From: Myxococcales bacterium
GTDB taxonomy: Bacteria; Myxococcota_A; Polyangia; Nannocystales; Nannocystaceae
NCBI GenBank assembly: GCA_020633315.1
Contig: JACKDV010000005.1
Coordinates: 1 to 64,000 of the forward strand
DNA: 64,000 nt
Reading direction: 5' to 3'
The notes under the pieces are model-generated. The model had not been told where the DNA came from and did no database searches. It saw only the letters and a list, made by a program, of their open reading frames with translations. Made by a program: the position numbers and the translations under genes. Shown in pieces: positions 52,754 through 63,511 of this stretch; the stretch's first letter is position 1, and the number at the start of each line of letters is the position of its first letter.

Positions 52754-54289
52754 ATGGCCCCCCGAGCCCACCGTCGGCGTCCCTCCGCGGCACTGCTGCT
52801 CGCGCTGGTGGGCCTGGTGAGCACCGGCTGCTTCGAGGACTCGCCCTCCGACCCGTTCGAGACGTCGCCCACCAGCGGGGCCCCGGCGACGGGCTCCAGC
52901 TCCGACTCGGGGAACGATGCGTCGACCGGCCACGGCTCCTCGACGAGCCCCAGCTCGACCGGATCGGCCGACTCCACCGGCAGCACGACCCCCGAGCCGG
53001 ACTCCAGCACCGGCGACTCGCAGCACGTGCCCTGCCCCGCGGGCAGCATCGACGGCCCCCTGCCCGTGACCATCGACGCCGACACCAGCGAGCAGCACGA
53101 CGAGCTGGCGGGCTCCTGCGGCGGCGGCTCGGCCCCCGAGCTCGGCTACACCTTCACGGCCCCCGCGGCGGGAAGCTACGTGTTCGACACCGGTGGCTCC
53201 GCGGTCGACACGGTGCTGTACCTGCTCGACGGGGTCTGCGAGGGCCCGGAGCTCGGCTGCAACGACGACGGCCTCGCCGGCAGCAATGCCTCGCTCACCA
53301 GCGTCACGCTCGGGGCGGGCCAGACCATCACCGTGGTGGTCGACGCCTTCGGGGTGAGCGGGGGAGCGGTGCGACTGACGGTGAGCGAGGGCAACGTGGG
53401 CTGTCCCGCCCAGGTCGTTCCCCCGGGCCTGCCCCAGACCGTCCTCGACCAGACCCTGATCGCCACCGATCAGTTCGAGTCGAGCTGCGGCACCGCGGAC
53501 GAGGGCGACCAGGCCTTCACCTTCACTGCGCCCACCACCGGGATCTACCGCTTCGACACCGGCGGCAGCGACTTCGACACCACCCTGTTCGTGCTCGACG
53601 GCAGCTGCGAGGGGCGCGAGCTGGCCTGCAACGACGACGCTCCCGGGACCTTCGATGGTCGTTCGGGCCTGGCGTTGCCGCTGCAGGCTGGTCAGGAGGT
53701 GACGGCCGTGGTCGAGGGCTTCCTGGGACAGGCCGGCAACCTCGCCCTGAACGTGTCGCGCCTGTCCGGCACCTGTCCCGACGAGGACCTGGGCTCGCAG
53801 CCGCTGCCCTTCGTGGTGATGGGCAGCACCCTCGCCGCCGACGAAGCCAGCGCAGGCAGCTGCGGAGGCCTGGGCGGCCCCGACTACTCCTACGAATGGA
53901 CCGCGCCCACCGACGCCGTGGTCCGCTTCGACACCGCCGGCTCGGGCTTCGACACCGTGCTGTACCTGCTCGAGGGCAGCTGCCTGGGACCGGAACGGGT
54001 GTGCAACGACGACGCCGGGGGCACCGCCGCCGCGGCCTCCGCCTACCTGCTCGCGGGCCAGACGGTGGAGATCGTGATCGACGGGACCGGGGCCGCGGGC
54101 GATTTCATGCTGACGGTGGAGGAGACCACCGACTCCGGCGATTGCTGCACGCCCCGCATGGAGCCCGGCTGCGAGCAGCTCCCCATCCAGGTGTGCGTGT
54201 GCACCATGGATGCGTACTGTTGCAACACGAGCTGGGACGCCATGTGTGTGAATGCGGCCGTCGATTCCTGCGGGGCGATCTGTCTGTAG
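52754..54289 (+). CDS. lipoprotein with three PPC-like domains and a C-terminal Cys-rich motif
   Basis: The 511-residue protein has a lipobox STGC (Cys26) and a Ser/Thr linker. Three prepeptidase-type (PPC) beta-sandwich repeats follow, centred at about residues 143, 266 and 390, each carrying FDTGGSxxDTxLxxLDGxCxGxExxCNDD. The last 50 residues form a compact Cys-rich motif with DCC, GCEQ, CVCTMDAYCC and WDAMCV. I have the impression that this ending recurs in myxobacterial exported proteins, where it might serve folding or sorting. It is probably a surface protein that binds other proteins or polysaccharide. Confidence 0.85.
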   Translation: MAPRAHRRRPSAALLLALVGLVSTGCFEDSPSDPFETSPTSGAPATGSSSDSGNDASTGHGSSTSPSSTGSADSTGSTTPEPDSSTGDSQHVPCPAGSIDGPLPVTIDADTSEQHDELAGSCGGGSAPELGYTFTAPAAGSYVFDTGGSAVDTVLYLLDGVCEGPELGCNDDGLAGSNASLTSVTLGAGQTITVVVDAFGVSGGAVRLTVSEGNVGCPAQVVPPGLPQTVLDQTLIATDQFESSCGTADEGDQAFTFTAPTTGIYRFDTGGSDFDTTLFVLDGSCEGRELACNDDAPGTFDGRSGLALPLQAGQEVTAVVEGFLGQAGNLALNVSRLSGTCPDEDLGSQPLPFVVMGSTLAADEASAGSCGGLGGPDYSYEWTAPTDAVVRFDTAGSGFDTVLYLLEGSCLGPERVCNDDAGGTAAAASAYLLAGQTVEIVIDGTGAAGDFMLTVEETTDSGDCCTPRMEPGCEQLPIQVCVCTMDAYCCNTSWDAMCVNAAVDSCGAICL

Positions 54290-54387
54290 GCCAAGGTGAG
54301 CGAGACTCCCGAACTTGGTTGCGCGTCCCGATTCGGGTAGGGCCCTCTATCGGGCTGGACCCGACAAGGGTTGGCGAGTACCTATTA

Positions 54388-55929
54388 GTGAGCGTGGGCA
54401 GTGCCAGCCAATCGGTCGGCCGCGATGCGATCGTCGCGACCGCGTTCGAGGGTGCACTCGAGCACGTGCCGATGCCGTTGTTCGAGGTGGACGAGCGCGG
54501 CCACGTCCACCACGCCAACGTCACGGCCCGCGAGCGCTTCGGGCATCCGTCGGCGTGCTCGCTGGCCACCTGCCTGGGCGCGGCGGCGGCCCAGGAGATC
54601 CTGGCCCGGCTCGAGCGAGCGCGGCGGGATGGCGTGGCGCTGCCGTGGGCGAGCGAGCTGCTGCTGGCCGACGGCACGACGCTGACCGCCCAGCTCGCCG
54701 TCTCGGCGCTGCCCATGGCCGGGGGCCCGTGGCGCGCCCTGCTCAACGTGGTCCCGAGCGCCTCGCAGGCCACCGCCATCGAGAAGACGCAGCGGCCCAT
54801 CACGCAGGAGCTGCCGCGGATGCTGGATCGCCACAGCGCGGTGCAGACCCTGGCCTCGGGGGTGGCCCACGAGATCGGCAACCCGCTCACCTACATGCTG
54901 ATGTGCCTCGACGACCTGGCCCGCTCGGTGGAGGAGACCGACCACGCGCCCATGCTCGGCCCGCTGCTCGACAAGACCCAGCAGGGCGCCAAGCGGGTGC
55001 GGGACATCGTGCGCGGCCTGAGCAGCTACGACCGCGACCACGGCCGGCGCGAGCGGGTCGACGTCAACCGGGCGGTCCGCAATGCGCTCGAGATGGCGCG
55101 CACCGAGCTGCTGCCCTCCGCGCGGGTCCACACCTCGCTCGAGGAGGTGCCCTCGGTCGAGGCCAACCCCTCGCGCCTGGCCCAGGTGCTCTACAACCTG
55201 GTGGTCAACGCAGCGCATGCCCTCGAGCCAGGGCAGGCCGAGGCCGCGCTCGGGGTGGAGACCTGGAGCGAGGGCTCGTGGGTGTTCATCAACGTGTGGG
55301 ACACGGGGCGCGGGATCGACGAGTCGATCCGAGATCAGATCTTCGAGCCCTTCGTCACCAGCAAGCCGGCCGGCCAGGGCGCCGGTCTCGGGCTCGCGGT
55401 GTGTCACAACTACGTGGCGGAGCTCGCGGGCGAGATCGACTTCGACTGCGAGCCCGAGCAGGGCACGCGCTTCACGGTGCGGCTCCCCGCGGCCCCGCCC
55501 GAGCCCAAGGTGGCCAGCCCGCTGACCGAGCGTCGGCGCGCCGAGGAGGTCCGCCTGCTGGTCGTCGACGACGAGCCCGAGATCCGTCGCGGCCTGCAGG
55601 CCATGCTCCGCCGCTTCGGCCAGGTGGACATCGCCGAGTCGGCCGCCGAGGCCCGGGGCCTGCTCTCGAGCGAGATCGACTACGACCTCGTGCTGTGCGA
55701 CCTGATGATGCCCGGCGAGTCCGGCGAGGAGCTCTACGGGTGGATCGCCACCACGCGCCCCGAGCTCGCGCCGCGAGTGGTCTATGTCTCGGGCGGCGGA
55801 CCGCGGCTGCGCGGCAGCTCGGGCTCCACCGAGGGTCCGCCCTGCCTGCTCAAGCCCTTCCGTCGCCAAGAGCTCTACGAGTTCGTGCGACGCAACATGG
55901 CCCGCAGCTCGTCGTTCGGCATCGCCTGA
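54388..55929 (+). CDS. hybrid sensor histidine kinase with C-terminal receiver domain
   Basis: The 513-residue soluble protein has a PAS-like sensor (about 15-120; EHVPMPLFEVDERGHVHHANVTARERFG) and a dimerisation/phosphoacceptor region with His161 in VAHEIGNPLTYML. The ATPase domain follows (about 260-385; NLVVNAAHALEP, DTGRGID, GAGLGLAVCHNY). A receiver domain (about 395-510) carries the acidic pair DDE and phosphoacceptor Asp438 in LVLCDLMMPG. No membrane helix or cognate regulator gene is present. It starts at GTG 54388, with a TATTAG-containing patch just upstream; the start is uncertain. Confidence 0.92.
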   Translation: MSVGSASQSVGRDAIVATAFEGALEHVPMPLFEVDERGHVHHANVTARERFGHPSACSLATCLGAAAAQEILARLERARRDGVALPWASELLLADGTTLTAQLAVSALPMAGGPWRALLNVVPSASQATAIEKTQRPITQELPRMLDRHSAVQTLASGVAHEIGNPLTYMLMCLDDLARSVEETDHAPMLGPLLDKTQQGAKRVRDIVRGLSSYDRDHGRRERVDVNRAVRNALEMARTELLPSARVHTSLEEVPSVEANPSRLAQVLYNLVVNAAHALEPGQAEAALGVETWSEGSWVFINVWDTGRGIDESIRDQIFEPFVTSKPAGQGAGLGLAVCHNYVAELAGEIDFDCEPEQGTRFTVRLPAAPPEPKVASPLTERRRAEEVRLLVVDDEPEIRRGLQAMLRRFGQVDIAESAAEARGLLSSEIDYDLVLCDLMMPGESGEELYGWIATTRPELAPRVVYVSGGGPRLRGSSGSTEGPPCLLKPFRRQELYEFVRRNMARSSSFGIA

Positions 55930-55980
55930 GGACGAGGAGCGGGCCCGAGGGGGAGGCGAGCGGGAGACGAAAGGCGGGCC

Positions 55981-56009
55981 CGCGCCGCATCCTCCCCCGA
56001 TGCGGCGCG
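55981..56009. terminator. strong hairpin between convergent genes (probable bidirectional terminator)
   Basis: CGCGCCGCATC (55981-55991) and GATGCGGCGCG (55999-56009) are perfect 11-bp inverted repeats around a 7-base C-rich loop. They sit between the stop of the hybrid kinase (55929) and that of the FG-GAP gene (56021). No T-run follows. Confidence 0.65.
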
Positions 56010-56020
56010 AGCCCTGGTGC

Positions 56021-57745
56021 TCACAGGCAGAAGCCCGTGCCCTCCTCGAGGGTCCTCATGCCACCGGCGGCCGGCACCACGAAGGTCTCCTCGATGCCGG
56101 ACGGCCAGTGGACCTCGATGAAGGCCACGCCCACGTTGCCCAGCCCGAAGCTGGGCCAGGGGCTGTTGGTGGAGGCGAAGCTCCCGCCCGCCGCGACCTC
56201 GCGGATCTGGGTGCCACGCCCCGGCACGTGCGCGAGTACCTTGGCGCCGATGCCCTGCGAGTTGCTCTCGCTGCCGAGCAGCCGCACGGTGACCGACTTG
56301 TTGTCGTTGCCCTCGTTGTGGAGCAGCACGGGCCCACCGTCGCCCGCGAGCGGGCCCCACGGGGTCTGGGCGTAGTCGAAGGCGGTCTTGATGATCACCA
56401 CGTCGGTGAAGCCATCGTTGTCGTAGTCGGCCACGGCCAGGCCGCTGGTGGCCTCGAGCTCGAGGCCGAGGTCGATCACGTCCTCGAGCTGGCCATCGCC
56501 GTCGTTCTCGTAGATCCGGCCCGGCCCCGCGAGCTCGCCGAGGATCTGCATGAAGGAGACGGCCACGCTGCCCACGGTGATGAGGTCGTCGTCGCCGTCG
56601 TTGTCGAAGTCGGCGAAGCTCCCTCCCCAGGCGAACTCGTAGCCGCCCAGGCCCGCGTCGTAGGTGGCGTCGATGAAGGTGCCGTCGCCCTGGTTCTGGA
56701 ACAGCACCTGCTCGCTGAGGATCCCGTCGGCCCCGAAGGGGTTGGCCACGCCGGCCCCGGTGGAGAACAGGTCGAGATCGCCGTCGAGATCGTAGTCGGC
56801 CATGGTGATCGCCATGGGGAAGCCGGGGCGCGCGTTGAGCCCGGCCGCGTCGGCCTCGTTGGAGAAGCTCAGATCGCCCTGGTTGATCCACAGCTCCCAC
56901 GCCCCGGGCGCGGGCGCAGGCTGGCCGCCCACCACCTCGAGGGAATTGCAGTTGCCCACCACGATGTCGGAGCGCCCGTCGCCGTCGAAGTCGGAGAAGC
57001 CGGCCACGCAGGCCCCCTGGGCGGTGTCGATCCCCGCCGCGAGGGTGATGTCGGTGAAGGTGCCGTCGCCGTCGTTGTGGTAGAGCTTGCTCGTGGTCAG
57101 CTCGCCGGTGGAGAAGTTGCCCGGGCTCGCCACGAACAGGTCGAGGTAACCGTCGTCGTCGATGTCGCCGAGGGTGGCCATCAGCCCGAGGTGGTTGGCG
57201 TCGATGCCGGAGTTGGCGGTGACATCGGTGAAGGTGCCGTCGCAGTTGTTGAGGTACAGGCGATGCGGGAGCGCCACGCCGAAGAACCCACCCGCGCCGG
57301 TGAGGAAGAGATCGCTGCAGCCGTCGTCGTCGATGTCGGCCGCGAGCGCTCCGGAGTAGCCGCTGCCGTCACCGGTGACGCCCGCCTCCACGGCCACGTC
57401 GGTGAAGGTGCCTCCGTCGTTGCGGAACAGCGCGTTGTCGCCCCCGGGCGAGTTGACGACGTAGAGATCGAGATCACCATCGTCGTCGAAATCGGCCCAG
57501 GCGGCGCCACCGAGCTTGGCCGAGGTGAGCTCGTCGATGCGCTCGAAGTCCAGCCGACTGGACTGGTCCTCGAAGGCAAGGCCGTGGTCGACGGGATCGC
57601 CGTGCCCGTGGCCGTGTCCGTGTCCGTGGCCGTGTCCATGACCGTGGCCGCGCGAGGCGTGGGCGGAGGGAGAGATGGCGAGCAGGGTGAGGGCGGAGAG
57701 CAGGAAGATGGGGGAGGAGCGAAGGGAGTCGGGAGAGAGGAGCAT
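56021..57745 (-). CDS. secreted FG-GAP/VCBS repeat protein with ASPIC/UnbV-type C-terminus and N-terminal His-Gly tract
   Basis: The 574-residue protein has a signal peptide (about 1-30), then a tract of eight His-Gly pairs (34-49). About seven FG-GAP/VCBS blades follow, each with a Ca2+-binding DxDxDGxxD-like loop (DFDDDGDLDLYVVN, DIDDDGYLDLFVAS, DFDGDGRSDIVVGN, DYDLDGDLDLFSTG). The C-terminal ASPIC/UnbV segment reads NSQGIGAKVLAHVPGRGTQIREV and WPSGIEETF. This is the CRTAC1-like layout of a calcium-binding propeller on the cell surface. The His tract could bind Zn2+, Ni2+ or Cu2+. AGGA lies nine bases before the ATG. Confidence 0.9.
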   Translation of the reverse strand: MLLSPDSLRSSPIFLLSALTLLAISPSAHASRGHGHGHGHGHGHGHGHGDPVDHGLAFEDQSSRLDFERIDELTSAKLGGAAWADFDDDGDLDLYVVNSPGGDNALFRNDGGTFTDVAVEAGVTGDGSGYSGALAADIDDDGCSDLFLTGAGGFFGVALPHRLYLNNCDGTFTDVTANSGIDANHLGLMATLGDIDDDGYLDLFVASPGNFSTGELTTSKLYHNDGDGTFTDITLAAGIDTAQGACVAGFSDFDGDGRSDIVVGNCNSLEVVGGQPAPAPGAWELWINQGDLSFSNEADAAGLNARPGFPMAITMADYDLDGDLDLFSTGAGVANPFGADGILSEQVLFQNQGDGTFIDATYDAGLGGYEFAWGGSFADFDNDGDDDLITVGSVAVSFMQILGELAGPGRIYENDGDGQLEDVIDLGLELEATSGLAVADYDNDGFTDVVIIKTAFDYAQTPWGPLAGDGGPVLLHNEGNDNKSVTVRLLGSESNSQGIGAKVLAHVPGRGTQIREVAAGGSFASTNSPWPSFGLGNVGVAFIEVHWPSGIEETFVVPAAGGMRTLEEGTGFCL

Positions 57746-58045
57746 CGGGGAGTTCCTGTGGTGAGAGGTGGCCGCAACGCGGCCGTGCCGGACCCTCGTC
57801 GCGGCAGGGGAGAGCCGCGGCGGTGGCCGTGTCTTCGAGCGCCGTGCGTGACCCGGGAGCGGTCACCGTCGCCACGAGCGGCCGCGTGGGAGCACGGACG
57901 CGCGGGGGAAGGCGACGAAGGCGTCGAAATCCATGGGCGAGGCTCGACACAGAGCGCTCGCGTGACGAGGCGGGCTGGGCAGACAGCGGCCCGATGGACG
58001 GGAGCTCCATCGAGCCACGAGCTCGCCTCGTGGGTTCGTAGTTGT

Positions 58046-58076
58046 CTCTAGCGGGGGACCGTCGCGCTCTAGCGGG
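58046..58076. repeat. direct repeat CTCTAGCGGG, two copies 21 bp apart
   Basis: CTCTAGCGGG occurs at 58046-58055 and 58067-58076. The 21-bp period equals two helical turns, so a dimeric regulator could bind both on one face of the DNA. The site is about 300 bases upstream of the FG-GAP gene start at 57745. Confidence 0.6.
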
Positions 58077-58452
58077 AGGCGCCGGTCGTAGTGGGCGTCG
58101 TCATCAACGTTTCGTCATCGGAGAGTGGTCGTCGGAATGGTGAGCGGTTTGGTTCGACCCCGTGACCCCGACCCGAAGCGGCGACCGAGCGGCTGGAGTC
58201 CATCTCCATTTCCAGCCACTCGTGCCGTTTCTGGCATGTTCTAAAGTTAGCGCGTTTACAACTCGGAACAAGGAAGAAGATCGACTTTTTGCTTGCCAGG
58301 GAGGGTGGAAGTGTGCGTTGGCCTCGTGGGAGCGAACGAGCGTGGCCTTCGTTCGATCCTACGGGCCATGGTGACGATCGGATTCCCATTGGTCATGGGG
58401 ATCACGAAGATCGCACGCAACCAAGGGGGGCTCGATCCGTCACCAACAATGG

Positions 58453-58468
58453 GCGGCCTGTCGGCCGC
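58453..58468. terminator. short hairpin downstream of the beta-helix gene
   Basis: GCGGCC (58453-58458) and GGCCGC (58463-58468) pair around TGTC, about 50 bases after the stop of the minus-strand beta-helix gene. It is a possible terminator without a T-run. Confidence 0.3.
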
Positions 58469-58516
58469 GCACCATCGCTCACTCGGCCCGGCGCTCCGCC
58501 GCGAGCCGACGATGTC

Positions 58517-60268
58517 TCAGCCGTCGGCCTCGACCGCCCCAATGTCCGGCAGGCCGGTCCGCGCCACGCCCCGCATGTCCACGTCGACGGTGTCGAGCTC
58601 CATGCCGGCATCGACGGCCGGGCTGTTGGTCGGCAGCGGCAGGAAGTACGGGAAGCCGGAGCGATCGAGCTCACCGAGCAGGGGATCCTGGTCGAGCACC
58701 GCGGCCCCCGGCGTGGGCCGGGGCGAGCCCGAGGGCGTGGTGCTGGGCGTGAACAGGTTCCCGCCGCTGGCGTACACGAGGAAGCCGTTCGGCTGACCGT
58801 CGTCACTCTCGTCGAGCCGCCAGTTGACGTGCTCCGAGGGCGACATCGAGGAGTCGCCCATCGTGGTGGGCGCGCTGTTGTCGAAGAACAGGTTGTTGCG
58901 CAGGGCCACCCCGCCGTCGCCCATGGAGATCCCGCCGGCCCAGTTGTTGGCCCGGTTGCCCACGAAGGTGTTGTGCTCGAGGTCGAAGAACGCCCCGATG
59001 AGCCCCAGCCCGCCGCCGCCGCCGGTGCTCTGGTCGCGGGTCCGCACCTCGTTGCGCAGGAACAGGTTGTTGTCGAAGCGCGTGGCCGTGTCCCAGATGT
59101 TGTAGATCGACGCGCCGCCCCCGAAGTACTCGCTCGAGTTGTCGATGAAGGCGTTGCCGCTGATCACGAAGGTGTCCGGCCCCTCGTCGGGCGCCCAGTC
59201 GAGCCGGGTGTTGGGATCGACGAACACGTAGAGGCCGCCGCCGCTCTGGTACAGCTCACCCGACTCGCCCGAGGTGTTGGCCTCGAACACGTTGCTCACC
59301 TGGGCGATCGAGGTGATCGTGCCCTGGCGATAGAAGATCGAGACCGCGCCGCCCGAGGCGTCCACGTGGTTGTCGGCGAAGTAGTTGCCGCACATGTGCA
59401 CGTAGTTGGTCTCGTCCTCACCGGGGGCGGTCTCGGTGCCATCTTGGTAGTGGCACCCGCCGAAGCCCTGGTTGTCGTTGGTCGAGGCGTCGTAGCGGGC
59501 CTCGTTGCCCACGCAGGTGCTGTTGGTGAGCTGGATCTTGGAGCCCAGGCTGCCGACCGCCCCCCCGTTGGTGGCGCGGTTGCCCGTGAGCTCGCAGCCG
59601 TCGCAGTGGAAGCGAGAATGGAACACATAGACGCAGCCACCGGTGCCGGTGTCGAGGATCTGCCCGGTGACGGGATCGCGAGTGCTCGAGCCGGTGGCGC
59701 TGTCGCGGCACACGAGGTTCTTGGCGAACAGCCCCCCGCCCACGCGCTCGAGCACCTGGTGGCCCTGCACGAGGATCGCTCCCCCGGCCCAGTCGAACCA
59801 GTTGGCCTGGTCGACCTCGGAGTTGCCCAGCGCCTCGGGGGCCTGGCCGCGCACGATGGTGATGTCCTGCAGGTAGAGGTCGGGGCCCGACTGCTTGAAC
59901 AGCAGGCGCGTGGTGCCGCCGCCGTCGAGCACGGTCACCCCGGCTCCGTCGAGCACGGTGTCGCGGCTCACCACCATCTGCTCGGTGAAGACCACGGGCG
60001 CGTCGGGACACTCCACGCGGATGGTGCCCCCCGCCTCCACCGCGGATCGGATCGCCTCCTCGTTGCAGTCGGCTCCCGTGATCGCCACGTCGGGGGCGCT
60101 GACGTCCTGGGCTGCGAAGCCCTCGCAGCTCTCGGGGATCTCGGGCACCGGCAGGTGCATGTGCCCTCCCCCCTCCTCGTCACCGCCGGCGTTCGAGCCA
60201 CAGGCCAGCGACACCGCGAGGACGGCGAGGAACGGGATTCGGAGCGCGTTCTCGTGGGAATGGATCAT
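58517..60268 (-). CDS. right-handed parallel beta-helix lipoprotein
   Basis: The 583-residue protein starts at ATG 60268 with a signal ending VSLAC (Cys23) and a Gly/Glu/His linker (GGGHMHLP). A long beta-helix follows (about 60-560) with successive rungs: ITGADCNEEAIRSAVEAGGTI, VVSRDTVLDGAGVTVLDGGG, GCELTGNRATNGGAVGSLGSKIQLTNSTC, FVISGNAFIDNSSEYFGGGASIYN. It ends in the common DVDMRGVARTGLPDIGAVE tail of choice-of-anchor and polymorphic outer-membrane proteins. It is probably surface-exposed and may bind or cleave polysaccharide, but no lyase residues can be named. Confidence 0.88.
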   Translation of the reverse strand: MIHSHENALRIPFLAVLAVSLACGSNAGGDEEGGGHMHLPVPEIPESCEGFAAQDVSAPDVAITGADCNEEAIRSAVEAGGTIRVECPDAPVVFTEQMVVSRDTVLDGAGVTVLDGGGTTRLLFKQSGPDLYLQDITIVRGQAPEALGNSEVDQANWFDWAGGAILVQGHQVLERVGGGLFAKNLVCRDSATGSSTRDPVTGQILDTGTGGCVYVFHSRFHCDGCELTGNRATNGGAVGSLGSKIQLTNSTCVGNEARYDASTNDNQGFGGCHYQDGTETAPGEDETNYVHMCGNYFADNHVDASGGAVSIFYRQGTITSIAQVSNVFEANTSGESGELYQSGGGLYVFVDPNTRLDWAPDEGPDTFVISGNAFIDNSSEYFGGGASIYNIWDTATRFDNNLFLRNEVRTRDQSTGGGGGLGLIGAFFDLEHNTFVGNRANNWAGGISMGDGGVALRNNLFFDNSAPTTMGDSSMSPSEHVNWRLDESDDGQPNGFLVYASGGNLFTPSTTPSGSPRPTPGAAVLDQDPLLGELDRSGFPYFLPLPTNSPAVDAGMELDTVDVDMRGVARTGLPDIGAVEADG

Positions 60269-60513
60269 GGTGAGGGCGCCGGGAGCATAGCCGAGGACGG
60301 ACGCTCGCACCCATCGGGGAGCACCCGAGGGAGCCGGGCGAGATCACGTGGACGGGCGATCCGAGGGTGGGCACCGCCACGGCGCACCCGATGGCATCGC
60401 CGGTGACGCACGGCTCGGCCACGCAATCGAGCCCGACGGTGCATGCTCCAGTGCCGGCGCAGGGCTCGCCCTCGCGGAGCAGCAGCGCGCACGCTCCCGC
60501 GAGGACGACAAGC

Positions 60514-63489
<2,976 letters not shown>

Positions 63490-63511
63490 GCCCGCCCGCG
63501 AGGCGAATCCC

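Larger units (their letters stand above)
57746..58516. other. long non-coding gap with regulatory-looking repeats
   Basis: This 771-base gap lies upstream of the FG-GAP gene and downstream of the beta-helix gene (both minus). No frame shows coding bias. It holds a CCACGAG/CTCGTGG hairpin (58015-58021 and 58027-58033), a 10-bp direct repeat phased by 21 bp (58046-58076), an unusually A/T-rich block (about 58215-58300), and a short hairpin (58453-58468). A distal promoter or operator for the FG-GAP gene is the simplest reading; a small RNA cannot be excluded. Confidence 0.5.

Noticed and set aside
58230..58300. Possible sigma-54 promoter in the A/T-rich block
   Set aside because: TGGCAT occurs, but no GC pair with TTGC at the correct 5-base spacing was found on either strand.
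58069..58389. Minus-strand 106-codon frame in the 57746-58516 gap
   Set aside because: Composition is like non-coding DNA, there is no domain, and it spans the A/T-rich block and the phased repeat.
60269..60513. Cys-rich open stretch between the kinase-TPR gene and the beta-helix gene
   Set aside because: The stretch has a hydrophobic run and GEPCAGTGAC-like words, but no start codon precedes the hydrophobic part in that frame. It is at most a fragment.
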